35,204 nucleotides of DNA, from positions 1 to 35,204 of the forward strand of contig NZ_AJTS01000024.1 in assembly GCF_000275725.1 (NCBI RefSeq), written 5' to 3'. This document shows, one piece after another, positions 1-9,026 of the stretch. The position numbers and the translations under genes are program-made. The notes beneath the pieces are model-generated. The model ran no database searches. It saw only the letters and a list, made by a program, of their open reading frames with translations, and was not told the origin of the DNA. Position 1 is the stretch's first letter. Each line of letters begins with the position of its first letter. This DNA is from Vreelandella stevensii S18214 (GTDB taxonomy: Bacteria > Pseudomonadota > Gammaproteobacteria > Pseudomonadales > Halomonadaceae).

Positions 1-67
1 CGGCCGCCAAGGCTTGATAAACGGCTTCTGCCAGCTGCTCGGCCAGCGCTTGTCGTGTAGTGCTCAT
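1..67 (-). CDS. pgl: 6-phosphogluconolactonase, N-terminal fragment
   Basis: Only the first 22 codons are inside the window; the rest lies beyond base 1. The reading starts at an ATG whose complement is at 65-67 and translates as MSTTRQALAEQLAEAVYQAL, an Ala/Glu-rich amphipathic helix of the kind that opens PGL proteins. It begins one base after the zwf stop, so the two are almost certainly one operon and translationally coupled. PGL hydrolyses 6-phosphogluconolactone, the product of the zwf enzyme, in the cytoplasm. The naming rests mainly on this position, since too little sequence is present to see catalytic motifs. A different gene downstream of zwf is possible but less likely. Confidence 0.7.
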   Translation of the reverse strand, partial: MSTTRQALAEQLAEAVYQALAA

Positions 68-68
68 C

Positions 69-1562
69 TCAATAATCCTCGTACCAGCTGCGGCCATCCT
101 GGGTGATCATGGCAATCGAGGCCACCGGCCCCCAGGAGCCTGCGGGGTAGCGGCGTGGCGGGGTCTCGCGTGATTTCCAGCCGTCGATCAGTTGGTCGCA
201 CCAGCGCCAGGCGTGCTCCACTTCATCACGCCGCACGAACAGGTACTGTTGGCCTTTCATGACTTCCAGCAGCAGACGCTCGTAGGCATCCGGGATACGC
301 GATTTCGGGAAGGCACTGTTGAAATCCAAATGCAGCGGACCGGGGCGCAGGCGCATGCCCTTGTCCAGGCCGCTATCCTTGGTGAGTACCTGAAGGGCGA
401 TGCCCTCTTCCGGCTGCAGGCGAATGATCAGCTTGTTGGAAGCGATGCCACGCTGGTCCGGGTCGAAGATGTAGTGCGGCTGCTGGCGGAAATGAATGAC
501 GATTTGCGACAGCTTTTCCGGCATACGCTTGCCGGTACGCAGGTAGAACGGCACGCCCGCCCAGCGCCAGTTGGACACTTCGGTCTTCATGGCCACGAAG
601 GTTTCGGTCTGGCTCTGGGTGTTGGCGCCCTCTTCTTCCAGGTAGCCCGGCACGGCCTGGCCATCGCTGGTACCGGCAATGTACTGGCCACGCACCACGT
701 CGCGGCCCAGCGCTTCGCCGGTAAACGGCTTCAGCGCCTTGAGCACTTTTACCTTCTCATCACGGATGGCATCGGCATCCAGATTGGAAGGCGGGTCCAT
801 GGCAATCAGGCAGAGCAGTTGCAGCAGGTGATTCTGCACCATATCACGCAGCTGGCCCGCGTCGTCGAAGTAGCCCCAGCGCCCTTCGATACCGACCTTT
901 TCGGCCACGGTGATCTCGACGTGAGAGATGTGGTTCTGGTTCCACTGGGTGCCGAAGAGCGGGTTGGCAAAGCGCAGGGCAATCAGGTTCTGAACCGTCT
1001 CTTTACCCAGGTAGTGGTCGATGCGGTAGATGCGGGACTCGGGGAACACGGCACCAATGGCGTCGTTGATCTCTTCCGACGACGCCAGGTCATAGCCAAT
1101 CGGCTTCTCGACGATCACCCGGGTGTCGTCATCCAGGCTGTTGCTGGCCTGGAGATTGTGGCAGATATCGCCATAGATCCGCGCCGCCACGGAAAGGTAG
1201 ACCACCATGGGGCGCCGTGCGCCTTCACGCCATTGGCGAAGCGCGTCGTAGCCGTCCACTGTGGTGAAGTCGAGCTTCAGGTACTCCAGCCGTTGCAGGA
1301 AGCGCTCCATGCTGACCTTGTCCTGCTCGTCCTTTTTCAGACGCTTTTGCAGCGCGGTGCTGACCAGCTGACGAAACTCGGCCGTGTCGTGCTCCTGACG
1401 CGCCAGCCCCATGATCCGCGTGCTTTCGGGCATTAAGCCTTCGCGGTCAAGATGATACAGCGCAGGGAACAGCTTGCGCATGGCAAGATCACCAAGTGCC
1501 CCGAACAGCGCGAGATCTATCGCGTGATTGGGGTCGCCTAGCGGTGCATGTGACTGGCTCAT
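69..1562 (-). CDS. zwf: glucose-6-phosphate 1-dehydrogenase
   Basis: This 497-residue protein is close to the usual family length (about 490). The N-terminus carries the dinucleotide-binding turn [11 protein letters not shown] (family usual GASGDLA). The active-site signature [13 protein letters not shown] sits near residues 180-193, and VQNHLLQLL contains the conserved catalytic-region histidine. It oxidises glucose 6-phosphate with NAD(P) to 6-phosphogluconolactone in the cytoplasm, feeding the Entner-Doudoroff and pentose phosphate routes. The start is supported by an AGGAG Shine-Dalgarno (complement about 1568-1572). A TATAAT promoter and two HexR-like palindromes lie upstream, so repression by HexR relieved by KDPG is the likely control. 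It is followed one base later by pgl. Identification is firm. Confidence 0.97.
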   Translation of the reverse strand: MSQSHAPLGDPNHAIDLALFGALGDLAMRKLFPALYHLDREGLMPESTRIMGLARQEHDTAEFRQLVSTALQKRLKKDEQDKVSMERFLQRLEYLKLDFTTVDGYDALRQWREGARRPMVVYLSVAARIYGDICHNLQASNSLDDDTRVIVEKPIGYDLASSEEINDAIGAVFPESRIYRIDHYLGKETVQNLIALRFANPLFGTQWNQNHISHVEITVAEKVGIEGRWGYFDDAGQLRDMVQNHLLQLLCLIAMDPPSNLDADAIRDEKVKVLKALKPFTGEALGRDVVRGQYIAGTSDGQAVPGYLEEEGANTQSQTETFVAMKTEVSNWRWAGVPFYLRTGKRMPEKLSQIVIHFRQQPHYIFDPDQRGIASNKLIIRLQPEEGIALQVLTKDSGLDKGMRLRPGPLHLDFNSAFPKSRIPDAYERLLLEVMKGQQYLFVRRDEVEHAWRWCDQLIDGWKSRETPPRRYPAGSWGPVASIAMITQDGRSWYEDY

Positions 1563-1597
1563 CTCAGCTCCTGTTTATAATTAGGTGATCCAACTTA

Positions 1598-1612
1598 TGT
1601 AGTTAGATTACC
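1598..1612. promoter_or_regulatory. HexR-like operator, promoter-downstream site
   Basis: TGTAGTTAGATTACC matches the gammaproteobacterial HexR palindrome (TGTARTNNNAYTACA as I recall it) at all defined positions but the last. It lies roughly 15-30 bases downstream of the expected zwf transcription start, a roadblock position. HexR is an RpiR-family repressor of glucose catabolism genes that releases DNA on binding KDPG; the hexR gene itself is not in this window. Confidence 0.6.
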
Positions 1613-1634
1613 TAAAATCTATCTGATAACGGGC

Positions 1635-1640
1635 ATTATA
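1635..1640 (-). promoter_or_regulatory. zwf promoter, -10 element
   Basis: On the minus strand this hexamer is TATAAT, a perfect sigma-70 -10 box, preceded by GCG. No good -35 box is present at 17 bases; that position is occupied by the upstream HexR-like palindrome (1653-1667). The predicted start is near 1628, giving a leader of about 65 bases to the zwf ATG. Confidence 0.65.
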
Positions 1641-1652
1641 CGCAATATTTCG

Positions 1653-1667
1653 TGTAATTTTACTACA
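1653..1667. promoter_or_regulatory. HexR-like operator overlapping zwf -35
   Basis: TGTAATTTTACTACA fits TGTARTNNNAYTACA at every defined position, the best such match in the window. It covers the -35 region of the zwf promoter, so a bound repressor would block RNA polymerase directly. The downstream site at 1598-1612 lies about 55 bases away, centre to centre. Confidence 0.7.
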
Positions 1668-1742
1668 AAAAAATCGCCGTGGCTGCTTTTCCTGTCAGGC
1701 GGTGCCTGTAGTGCTCGGCCCTACGCCCCCGACATACGCCAT

Positions 1743-1765
1743 CCTCCTCCCCCGCAGGGAGGAGG
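1743..1765. promoter_or_regulatory. paired MalT-box-like sites upstream of malE
   Basis: On the minus strand 1743-1752 reads GGGGAGGAGG, identical to the E. coli MalT-box consensus GGGGAKGAGG. On the plus strand 1756-1765 reads AGGGAGGAGG, nine of ten. The two face each other as a near-perfect inverted repeat about 100 bases before malE. A MalT homologue is encoded at 15419-18121. The caveat is that G/C-rich inverted repeats like this can also be dispersed intergenic elements. Confidence 0.5.
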
Positions 1766-1829
1766 CGGCGCACCACCAGATTGGCGAGGCTGGCATGACA
1801 AGGCACGGGCTGACAGCATCGTGCACGAC

Positions 1830-1837
1830 AATAACAA
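1830..1837 (+). promoter_or_regulatory. A-rich AAnAAnAA motif in the malE leader
   Basis: AATAACAA lies 25 bases before the chosen malE ATG. It fits the A-rich motif bound by Hfq/Crc in pseudomonad catabolite repression. Similar motifs precede thuE and the porin gene. Confidence 0.35.
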
Positions 1838-1862
1838 TGGCATTACACGAGGTATGCACATC

Positions 1863-3050
1863 ATGGCAATGAATCGCATCTTTTTCACGCCGCTATTGGC
1901 CACGGCCTTCGCCGCCGGTCTCTCCGCCCCCGCGCTGGCCTTCGAAGAGGACCGCCTGACGATCTGGATGGGCGACAACAAGGGGCAGGAAGGCATTCGC
2001 GCAGTGGCCGCGCAGTTTCTGGAAGAGACCGGCATCCGGGTAGAGGTGGTGTTTCCGGACAACCTCACCGACCGCTTTCAGCAGGCCGCGGGGAGCGGTC
2101 AGGGGCCGGACATCGTCATCTGGGCCCACGACCGCATGGGGGAATGGGCGCAAAGCGGCCTGCTCCGGCAGGTATCCCCCAGCAGCGCGTTCCGTGAAGG
2201 GTTTTTCGATTTCACCTGGGAAGCCGCACTGTGGAACGGCGATACCTATGGCTACCCGATTTCCGTGGAATCCCTTGGCCTGATTTATAACAAGGCGTTG
2301 GTGGATACCCCGCCCGACAGCTTCGCGGAACTGATCGAACTGGACGCCACCCTGGCCCCCGAGGGTAAAAAGGCCATCCTGTTCGACTACAGCGAGCCCT
2401 ATTATGGCTGGACCCTGCTGGCCGCCAACGGCGGTTACCCGTTCAAGCAAACCGATAGCGGCTATGATGTCAGCGACATTGGGGTCAACAATGCCGGCGC
2501 CCTGCAGGGAGCCGAGCTGCTGGTGGAGCTGATCGATAGCGGCGTGGTGCCCCGGGGCACCGACTACAACCTGATGGATACTCGCTTCAACCGGGGCGAA
2601 GTCGCCACCATGATCAGCGGCCCCTGGGCATGGCCCAACCTGGAGCGCAGCGGCATCGATTATGGCGTGGCGCTGCTGCCCCGGGTAGGCGACGAGCGCG
2701 CCCGACCGATGTTTGGTGTGATGACCGCGATGATCAACTCCGCCACGCCCAACGACTTCCTGGCGGTGGAGTTTTTGGAGAACTACCTGCTGAGCGAAGC
2801 GGGCATGCGCACCTTCAACAGCGACGGTTCGCTGGGCGCAGTGGCGCATATCGATTACCAGGCAGAGCTGGCGGACAACCCCAACATTGCCGCCACGCTC
2901 GACAACGCCGAAGTGGGCATGCCGATGCCCAACATTCCTGAAATGGGAGCCTTCTGGGCGGCCATGGAGCCCGCGCTGCAGAACATCGGCAGCGGGCGCC
3001 AATCGCCCCAGGAAGCGCTGGATGCCGCTGCTCGCCGGATGCGCCAGTAG
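1863..3050 (+). CDS. malE: maltose/maltodextrin periplasmic binding protein
   Basis: This is the solute-binding subunit of the maltose ABC importer, acting in the periplasm. From the ATG at 1863 it has 395 residues, essentially the length of E. coli MalE. A signal peptide ends in SAPALA before FEEDRLTIWMGDNKG, and family stretches such as GQGPDIVIWAHDRMGEWAQSGLL and MISGPWAWPNLE are present. I chose 1863 because ACGAGG (1848-1852 region) is spaced correctly for it. The in-frame ATG at 1854 sits on top of that site, and longer in-frame starts would spoil the signal peptide. It is followed by a strong hairpin and then malF. Likely control: MalT through the upstream boxes, possibly plus an A-rich Hfq/Crc-type site. 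Confidence 0.93.
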   Translation: MAMNRIFFTPLLATAFAAGLSAPALAFEEDRLTIWMGDNKGQEGIRAVAAQFLEETGIRVEVVFPDNLTDRFQQAAGSGQGPDIVIWAHDRMGEWAQSGLLRQVSPSSAFREGFFDFTWEAALWNGDTYGYPISVESLGLIYNKALVDTPPDSFAELIELDATLAPEGKKAILFDYSEPYYGWTLLAANGGYPFKQTDSGYDVSDIGVNNAGALQGAELLVELIDSGVVPRGTDYNLMDTRFNRGEVATMISGPWAWPNLERSGIDYGVALLPRVGDERARPMFGVMTAMINSATPNDFLAVEFLENYLLSEAGMRTFNSDGSLGAVAHIDYQAELADNPNIAATLDNAEVGMPMPNIPEMGAFWAAMEPALQNIGSGRQSPQEALDAAARRMRQ

Positions 3051-3066
3051 CCACTCTTTTGCCCTT

Positions 3067-3095
3067 GCTGCCCGGCGGTGTAAGCGCCGGGCAGC
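3067..3095 (+). repeat. intercistronic hairpin between malE and malF
   Basis: Eleven bases GCTGCCCGGCG pair perfectly with CGCCGGGCAGC across a 7-base loop. No T-run follows, so this is not a normal terminator. Lying between malE and malF, it resembles in position the E. coli REP hairpins that protect malE mRNA and let the binding protein outnumber the membrane subunits. Confidence 0.65.
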
Positions 3096-3110
3096 CTTCA
3101 GGAAGCCATC

Positions 3111-4667
3111 ATGTATACCACCAACGCATCTCGTGGTCTGCCCCGCCACCGCTCTCGTCATCTTGCCGAACGCTACACCCGCTGGGCTCTGCGCGGCGTG
3201 ATAGCGGCCCTGGTCATCGCTCTGCTCTGGCTGGTGCTGGCCTTTCATTTGAACGGGCAGTGGATGTTCGCACTGCTGTTTCTGCTTCTCGGCGGCTCGC
3301 TGGGCGTGGTCTTCACCAAGCGTTCGCTGATGAGCCACCGCTATATTTTCCCAGCCGTGGCAGGGCTGGGGGTGTTCGTCATTTTTCCGCTGATCTACAC
3401 CTTCGGGATCAGCTTCAGCAACTACAGCTCCACCAACCTGCTCTCGGAAGAGCGGGTGCGCAGCCAGTTGATGAGCCAGACCTATCAGGAGGACGATGAC
3501 GCTTTCGATCTCACGCTTTATGCCGAAGGCGACCTGGTGCGTTTGCGGCTGGAAAACGAGCGCCAGCGCTGGATGTCATCACCGCTAAACCTGGCCAATG
3601 TGGAGTCTCGCCAGCTGGGCCTGCAGGCGGCCAGTGACGCCCCCACCGCAGACCCGCTGCCCATGCGCGACATCATTCAAGCGCGCGGTGCCCTGCAGGG
3701 GCTACGCCTGATCACTCCCGAAGGCACCGAGCTGCGCATGGCCGGTATTCGCCAGTTTGCGCCCATGCTCGACCGCTACGAGGCCCGGGAGGATGGCACG
3801 CTATACGACCGCCGAGACGACCGCGTGCTGACACCGAACCACACCATCGGCTTTTTCGTCGCCGACGATGGCCAGCGCATCACTCCGGGCTGGCCGGTCA
3901 ACGTGGGCTTCTCGAACTACACGCAAATCTTCACCGACCCGGACATTCGCGGCCCGTTCATGCAAATTTTCGTGTGGACCTTCGTGTTTGCCAGTCTCAC
4001 CGTGGTGTTCACCCTGGCCGTGGGCTTCGTGCTGGCCTCCCTGCTGCAGTGGGATCAGCTACGCGGCAAAGCGATATACCGCACGCTGCTGATTCTGCCC
4101 TACGCCGTCCCGGCGTTCATTTCGATTCTGATTTTCAAGGGCATGTTCAACCAGCACTTCGGTGAAGTGAACATGATTCTGGATACCCTGTTTGGCGTGC
4201 GGCCCGAGTGGTTCACCGACCCGTGGCTGGCCCGCAGCATGCTGCTCATCGTCAATACGTGGCTAGGCTACCCCTATATGCTGCTGCTCTGCATGGGGCT
4301 GATTCAGGCGATCCCTCGGGATTTGTACGAAGCCTCGGCGGTGGATGGCGGCGGCCCGATCAGCAACCTGTTCCATATCACCCTGCCGCTGATCATCAAG
4401 CCCCTGACGCCGCTGTTGATTGCCGCCTTTGCGTTCAACTTCAACAATTTCGTGCTGATTGCGCTGCTCACGGGTGGCAACCCGGACATTCTGGGGGCCA
4501 GCACCCCGGCGGGCACCACGGACCTGCTGGTGAGCTACACCTACCGCATTGCCTTCCAGGATGCCGGACAGAACTTCGGCTTGGCGGCCGCCATTGCTAC
4601 GCTGATTTTCCTGCTGGTGGCCGGTATGTCGTTGCTCAATTTGCGCCTTTCCAAAGTGAAGGTCTAG
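3111..4667 (+). CDS. malF: maltose ABC transporter permease MalF
   Basis: Inner-membrane subunit of the maltose importer, 518 residues (E. coli MalF is 514). Three N-terminal hydrophobic segments (about 28-46, 51-68, 78-100) are followed by a hydrophilic periplasmic stretch of roughly 165 residues, the P2 loop typical of enterobacterial MalF. The permease core follows, with the EAA loop EASAVDG at residues 407-413 that docks on MalK. The stretch [20 protein letters not shown] is nearly the E. coli sequence. The start has AGGAAG upstream. The stop overlaps the Shine-Dalgarno of malG. Having the P2 loop separates this transporter from the shorter ThuF permease at 21453-22436. Confidence 0.96.
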   Translation: MYTTNASRGLPRHRSRHLAERYTRWALRGVIAALVIALLWLVLAFHLNGQWMFALLFLLLGGSLGVVFTKRSLMSHRYIFPAVAGLGVFVIFPLIYTFGISFSNYSSTNLLSEERVRSQLMSQTYQEDDDAFDLTLYAEGDLVRLRLENERQRWMSSPLNLANVESRQLGLQAASDAPTADPLPMRDIIQARGALQGLRLITPEGTELRMAGIRQFAPMLDRYEAREDGTLYDRRDDRVLTPNHTIGFFVADDGQRITPGWPVNVGFSNYTQIFTDPDIRGPFMQIFVWTFVFASLTVVFTLAVGFVLASLLQWDQLRGKAIYRTLLILPYAVPAFISILIFKGMFNQHFGEVNMILDTLFGVRPEWFTDPWLARSMLLIVNTWLGYPYMLLLCMGLIQAIPRDLYEASAVDGGGPISNLFHITLPLIIKPLTPLLIAAFAFNFNNFVLIALLTGGNPDILGASTPAGTTDLLVSYTYRIAFQDAGQNFGLAAAIATLIFLLVAGMSLLNLRLSKVKV

Positions 4668-4677
4668 GAGGTTACTG

Positions 4678-5568
4678 ATGGCCATGGTTCAACCACGCTC
4701 CGTGGGCGTTCGCCGCCTGGGAGCACATCTGGCACTGATCTGTTTCGTCTCGCTGATCGTGTTTCCGCTGCTGCTGGTGATCTCGATCTCGTTTCGAGAG
4801 GGCAACTTTGCCAGCGGCAGCCTGATCCCCGAGAACGTCTCGTTGGAGCACTGGTCACTGGCGCTGGGTATCCCCTGGGAGCGCGCCGATGGCACCATCG
4901 TGCAGCCGCCCTTCCCGGTGCTGCTGTGGCTGTGGAACTCTATCAAGGTGGCGGTGGTGTCGTCGGTGCTGATCCTGATGCTGGCCACCACCAGCGCCTA
5001 CGCCTTTGCGCGCATGCGCTTCAAGGGCAAGGAACCGCTGCTCAAAGGCATGCTGATTTTTCAGATGTTCCCGGCGGTGCTCTCGCTGGTGGCGCTGTAC
5101 GCGCTGTTCGACCGGCTGGGGCAGTTCGTGGGCTGGCTGGGCATCAACACCCACGGCGCACTGATCGTGGCGTCGCTTGGGGCAGTGGCGCTACATATCT
5201 GGACGATCAAGGGCTACTTCGAATCCATCGACGGCTCGCTGGAAGAGGCCGCCATGGTGGATGGCGCCAGCACCTGGCAGGCGTTTCGCTACATCCTGCT
5301 GCCGCTCTCGCTGCCGATCCTGATGGTGGTATTCATTCTGGCGTTCGTGATGAGCATCATGGAGTACCCCATGGCGTCGGTACTGCTGGTGGACGAGCAC
5401 AAGCTGACCCTGGCCGTGGGCGCCCAGCAGTATCTGGCCGACCACAACCAGCGCTGGGGTAACTTTGCCGCCGCGGCGGTGCTATCTGGCCTGCCGATTA
5501 CCGTGGCCTTCCTGATCTGCCAGCGCTGGATCATCGGCGGCCTGACCGCTGGGGGGGTGAAAGGTTGA
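4678..5568 (+). CDS. malG: maltose ABC transporter permease MalG
   Basis: Second membrane subunit of the maltose importer, 296 residues as in E. coli. It has six hydrophobic segments, the EAA loop [10 protein letters not shown] from about residue 189, and the diagnostic C-terminus [14 protein letters not shown] that reaches into the MalK dimer. The strong Shine-Dalgarno GGAGG overlaps the malF stop, ten bases away, so translation is coupled. A terminator follows. The matching ATPase gene malK is not in this operon but at 12496-13611 on the other strand. Confidence 0.96.
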   Translation: MAMVQPRSVGVRRLGAHLALICFVSLIVFPLLLVISISFREGNFASGSLIPENVSLEHWSLALGIPWERADGTIVQPPFPVLLWLWNSIKVAVVSSVLILMLATTSAYAFARMRFKGKEPLLKGMLIFQMFPAVLSLVALYALFDRLGQFVGWLGINTHGALIVASLGAVALHIWTIKGYFESIDGSLEEAAMVDGASTWQAFRYILLPLSLPILMVVFILAFVMSIMEYPMASVLLVDEHKLTLAVGAQQYLADHNQRWGNFAAAAVLSGLPITVAFLICQRWIIGGLTAGGVKG

Positions 5569-5613
5569 TGCGTATTTGACGCGCTGTTTCCTCGCTTGAG
5601 CGGTTTGCTCATC

Positions 5614-5652
5614 CCCGGCGCCTGAGAAACCTGCGCCGGGATTTTATTTTTT
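5614..5652 (+). terminator. rho-independent terminator of malEFG
   Basis: CCCGGCGC (5614-5621) pairs with GCGCCGGG (5633-5640) across an 11-base loop and is followed by ATTTTATTTTTT. It lies 46 bases after the malG stop and separates malEFG from trkH. Confidence 0.9.
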
Positions 5653-5705
5653 ACGGACTTTTTATGCAGGTGCATGATGTTATAGGCCATGCTTAAGCAA
5701 AATGA

Positions 5706-7211
5706 ATGATGAGCAAGGCAATGCACACGACAAACGCGCGGTTTTATCGCAGCAATGAGCTTTACCGACACTGGGCACCGGTGTTCAAGATTTTATCGGT
5801 ACTATGGCTTATCCTCGCACTGTTCATGATGGTGCCGTGGGCGGTGCTGCTCATTGAGCGCGACCCGGACGCCCGGGCGTTCAGTCTCTCTATCATGCTC
5901 GTGCTCGCCTGTGTGGCTACCACACTGCTGCTCACTTATCGTGCGTCGTTAGAACTCAAACCGTGGCAGATGTTTATCCTTACGGCGGGCAGTTGGACCA
6001 GTATCAGCTGCTTTGCCAGCCTGCCGCTGATTCTTGGCGCTCCACAGCTGAGTTTCACCAACGCTGTGTTCGAGTCGGTTTCAGCGATCACCACCACGGG
6101 CTCTACCGTGCTGGTGGGTATCGATGGTCTCTCGGATGGCTTGAAGTTGTGGCGAGGCCTCATGCAGTGGCTGGGCGGCATCGGCATCATCGTCATGGGC
6201 ATTGCCATTCTGCCGTTTCTGAAAGTAGGCGGGATGCGGCTGTTCCATACCGAGTCTTCGGACTGGTCGGACAAGGTCATGCCCCGCACCGGCGGCATTG
6301 CCAAAGCGACGCTGTCGATCTATGTGATCCTGACGCTAACGGCCATGGTCAGTTACTGGCTTGGCGGCATGCAACCACTGGATGCCATCGTGCATGGCAT
6401 GACGTCGCTTGCAACAGGGGGCTTTGCCAACTCGGATGCTTCCTTTGGCGCCTACGCGGAGCAGCCTTGGCTACTGTGGATGGCCAGCTTTTTCATGCTC
6501 TGCGGTGCGCTACCTTTCGTACTGTACATCCGTTTCATCCGCTCTTCGCGCAGCGCCTTATGGAAAGACCAACAGGTCCGGGGGCTGCTCAAACTACTGT
6601 TGGCGGCCATCGTCATCCTGACCGCCTGGCGCGTCTTGCAAGGCGACAACTGGTTTGTCTCCCTCACCCACGTCACCTTCAACGTCATGTCCGTGGTCAC
6701 CACTACCGGCTATGCGTCGGATGACTATACGCTGTGGGGTACACTGCCGATTGCAGCTTTCTTTTACTTGACGTTCATTGGCGGCTGTAGCGGCTCCACC
6801 AGCGGCGGCATGAAGATCTTCCGCTTCCAGATCGCCATGCTGATGCTACGCAATCAACTACGCTACCTGATTCATGCCAACGGCATCTTTACCACCCGTT
6901 ACAACCAGCAGCCGGTCACCAGCGATATTTCACGCAGCGTCGTAGCCTTCTCGTTCTTTTTCTTTATCACTATTGCCCTATTAGCATTAGGGCTTGCCGC
7001 GCTGGGGCTGGACCTGGTGACGGCGCTTTCGGGCGCCGCCACAGCGGTGGCCAACGTCGGCCCTGGCCTGGGCGATACCATTGGCCCGGCAGGCAACTTC
7101 GCCGCCCTGCCCGATGCGGCCAAGTGGCTTTTATGTGTGGGCATGCTGATGGGCCGCTTGGAGATATTGACGGTCGTGGTACTGATGACCTCCATGTTCT
7201 GGCGGCGCTAA
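5706..7211 (+). CDS. trkH: Trk-type potassium uptake membrane protein TrkH/TrkI
   Basis: Inner-membrane K+ translocating subunit of about 500 residues with many hydrophobic segments. The four selectivity-filter repeats of the SKT family are visible: AITTTGSTVL, SLATGGF, VVTTTGYAS and ANVGPGLG. The N-terminus (NELYRHWAPVFKILSVLW) is of the TrkH/TrkI kind. The start is uncertain: ATGs at 5706, 5709 and 5721 all lack a convincing Shine-Dalgarno. The kinase gene begins a few bases after its stop, and trkA ends the operon. K+ import is central to osmoadaptation in halophiles. Whether this is orthologous to H. elongata TrkH or TrkI cannot be settled by eye. The gene uses visibly more A/T-ending codons (for example TTA) than trkA. 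Confidence 0.93.
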   Translation: MMSKAMHTTNARFYRSNELYRHWAPVFKILSVLWLILALFMMVPWAVLLIERDPDARAFSLSIMLVLACVATTLLLTYRASLELKPWQMFILTAGSWTSISCFASLPLILGAPQLSFTNAVFESVSAITTTGSTVLVGIDGLSDGLKLWRGLMQWLGGIGIIVMGIAILPFLKVGGMRLFHTESSDWSDKVMPRTGGIAKATLSIYVILTLTAMVSYWLGGMQPLDAIVHGMTSLATGGFANSDASFGAYAEQPWLLWMASFFMLCGALPFVLYIRFIRSSRSALWKDQQVRGLLKLLLAAIVILTAWRVLQGDNWFVSLTHVTFNVMSVVTTTGYASDDYTLWGTLPIAAFFYLTFIGGCSGSTSGGMKIFRFQIAMLMLRNQLRYLIHANGIFTTRYNQQPVTSDISRSVVAFSFFFFITIALLALGLAALGLDLVTALSGAATAVANVGPGLGDTIGPAGNFAALPDAAKWLLCVGMLMGRLEILTVVVLMTSMFWRR

Positions 7212-7222
7212 CGGTGAACAAG

Positions 7223-8311
7223 ATGCCAGCATTTCGCCTTCCTGATCAGCGCGAGTCAGCCTTGGTGCTCGGTACTAGCGGTGCTGCGCTGCTGGCCGCT
7301 TGGTGGTTGCACAGCTGGCTCGCGCTGGCCAATTTATCGCTGATTTTTTTAACGGCCGTGCTTGCCTGCGCCGTTCTGGCCAGTAGCTATGCTGCTTTCA
7401 TGAGTGCGCTGGTGAACTTTGTAGCGTTTAACGTTGGCTTTACCGAGCCGTACTTTTCATTGGCAGTGTCTGAGCGGGAGCAGCTAGTCACACTGCTGTT
7501 CTTTTTGTTAATCGCGCTGGTGGTGGGTCGTATCGCGGGCGTTAGCCGCGAGCGTATGCTGGCGCTGAATGCCTCTCGGTTGGCGGAGGAGCAAGAGCGC
7601 TTACGCTCGGCCCTGCTCGCCTCGGTATCTCACGATTTACGCACGCCTCTCGCCTCGATTATTGGTGCCGCAAGCTCCCTGCGCACGCTGGATGCGCAGC
7701 TCAGCCAGCAGGACCGCTTTGCATTGCTGGACGGCGTTCTCAATGAAAGCGAGCGCCTGAACCGCTACATTCAGAACTTGCTGGACATGACACGACTGGG
7801 CCACGGCGAATTGGCGATCGAGCGCGACTGGGTCAGCGTCGATGATCTGGTGGCCTCCGCTCGTCGGCGTCTTACGGGTGTACTGACGCATATCAACGTG
7901 CATCAGGCATGGGATGGCGAGCTGCCACTCCTGAACGTTCACCCTGCCTTGATCGAGCAGGCGCTGGTCAATGTACTGGAAAACGCGGCGCGATTTTCGC
8001 CGCCTAACGGAGTAATCGCCATCGCTGCGTCTACCGACCCTCGCCATACCACGCTCACACTCACGATCACCGATGAAGGGCCCGGCATTCCCGCTGCCAT
8101 GCGTGAACGAGTATTCGAGATGTTTTTCACCGGCAACGACGGTGACCGTAGCCTGCACGGCACAGGGCTGGGTCTCGCCATTTGCCGTGGCATGCTGGGT
8201 GCCCATGGCGGCACGGTGGCAGCGGCGGATGGCCCCAATGGGCACGGCACGCAAATCATCATGACGCTGCCTCTCTCGCCCTCTATTCAGGAGCCGAGCG
8301 ATGACACCTGA
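7223..8311 (+). CDS. KdpD-like sensor histidine kinase lacking the KdpD N-terminal domain
   Basis: Starting at the ATG at 7223 (or GTG 7214) this is about 362 residues, against roughly 890 for full KdpD. It opens with closely spaced membrane segments of the DUF4118 type (about residues 15-105). Then come the HisKA box SVSHDLRTPLASI, the N box NVLENAARFSPP, the G1 box DEGPGIP, an FEMFF box and the G2 box GTGLGLAICRGML. The ATP-binding KdpD domain and the USP domain that normally precede the membrane part are absent. Any reading starting farther upstream would overlap trkH and adds no recognisable domain. It overlaps the response-regulator gene by 11 bases. It probably senses K+ or osmotic state for trk expression; that role is inferred from context only. 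Confidence 0.85.
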   Translation: MPAFRLPDQRESALVLGTSGAALLAAWWLHSWLALANLSLIFLTAVLACAVLASSYAAFMSALVNFVAFNVGFTEPYFSLAVSEREQLVTLLFFLLIALVVGRIAGVSRERMLALNASRLAEEQERLRSALLASVSHDLRTPLASIIGAASSLRTLDAQLSQQDRFALLDGVLNESERLNRYIQNLLDMTRLGHGELAIERDWVSVDDLVASARRRLTGVLTHINVHQAWDGELPLLNVHPALIEQALVNVLENAARFSPPNGVIAIAASTDPRHTTLTLTITDEGPGIPAAMRERVFEMFFTGNDGDRSLHGTGLGLAICRGMLGAHGGTVAAADGPNGHGTQIIMTLPLSPSIQEPSDDT

Positions 8312-9026
8312 GCCCGCCCGCATACTGATCGTCGACGACGAGCCCGCGATTCGTCAGTTCTTACGCATCAGCCTGGGGTCACAAGGCTTTTGCATCTGCG
8401 AAGCCAGTACAGGGTCTGCTGCTCTGCATACCGTGCGAGAGCGCTTGACGACTGAGCCCATCGATCTGATTTTGCTGGATTTGGGGCTGCCCGATATCGA
8501 CGGCCATCAGGTACTCAGAACGCTGCGCCAGCAGGTCGGCATCCCGATCATCATTGTCTCGGTACGTGGTCAGGAAGCAGAGAAGGTGCGCGCCCTGGAC
8601 AGCGGTGCGAATGATTATGTCACCAAGCCTTTTGGCATTCAGGAGTTGCTCGCCCGCATCCGCGCTCTGCTGCGTCAGCATCCGCCGACCATTGCGCCAC
8701 CACGTTATCAGTGTGGCGCGTTAAGCATGGATATAGCTGCCCACCGGGTGACACTACACGGCGAAACGATCCATTTGACCCGAAAAGAGTTTGCGGTGCT
8801 GCAACAACTCATTAGCCAGGCTGGTCGTATCGTGACGCAAACCCATCTGCTGCGCACTATCTGGGGGCCAAGTCATGAGGACGACACCCACTATTTACGT
8901 ATTGTGATTAGCAAGCTGCGCCAGAAACTGGACGATGACCCCCAAGCCCCCAGTCTACTGCAAACCGAGCAGGGAATTGGTTATCGGCTGTGCGTTGAGT
9001 TTGACCATGAGGACATGAGCGAATGA
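8301..9026 (+). CDS. KdpE-like OmpR-family response regulator
   Basis: 241 residues. The receiver domain shows acidic pair D12/D13, phospho-acceptor D60 in [13 protein letters not shown] and K109 in YVTKPFG. The winged-helix domain follows, with [26 protein letters not shown] and the C-terminal [20 protein letters not shown] typical of KdpE. The gene starts inside the end of the kinase gene (11-base overlap) and its stop overlaps the trkA start in ATGA, so the pair and trkA are translationally coupled. It probably regulates its own operon; no kdpFABC genes occur in the window. Confidence 0.88.
   Translation: MTPEPARILIVDDEPAIRQFLRISLGSQGFCICEASTGSAALHTVRERLTTEPIDLILLDLGLPDIDGHQVLRTLRQQVGIPIIIVSVRGQEAEKVRALDSGANDYVTKPFGIQELLARIRALLRQHPPTIAPPRYQCGALSMDIAAHRVTLHGETIHLTRKEFAVLQQLISQAGRIVTQTHLLRTIWGPSHEDDTHYLRIVISKLRQKLDDDPQAPSLLQTEQGIGYRLCVEFDHEDMSE

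Noticed and set aside
192-1436. 414-codon open frame opposite zwf
   Set aside because: It is a shadow on the wrong strand of a certain gene; its product is low-complexity His/Leu/Val-rich with no known motif, as is typical in GC-rich coding DNA.
1893-3338. 481-codon open frame opposite malE and the malF start
   Set aside because: Antisense to clear genes, spans the malE/malF hairpin, and shows no domain or ribosome-binding site.
5641-5665. T-rich stretch before trkH as a KdpE binding site
   Set aside because: It loosely recalls the E. coli KdpE site, but most of it is the U-run of the malG terminator, and the similarity is too weak to claim.
7124-7213. Longer start for the KdpD-like kinase within trkH
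   Set aside because: The extra residues are Gly/His/Asp-rich, resemble no KdpD part, and lie fully in the trkH C-terminal coding region.
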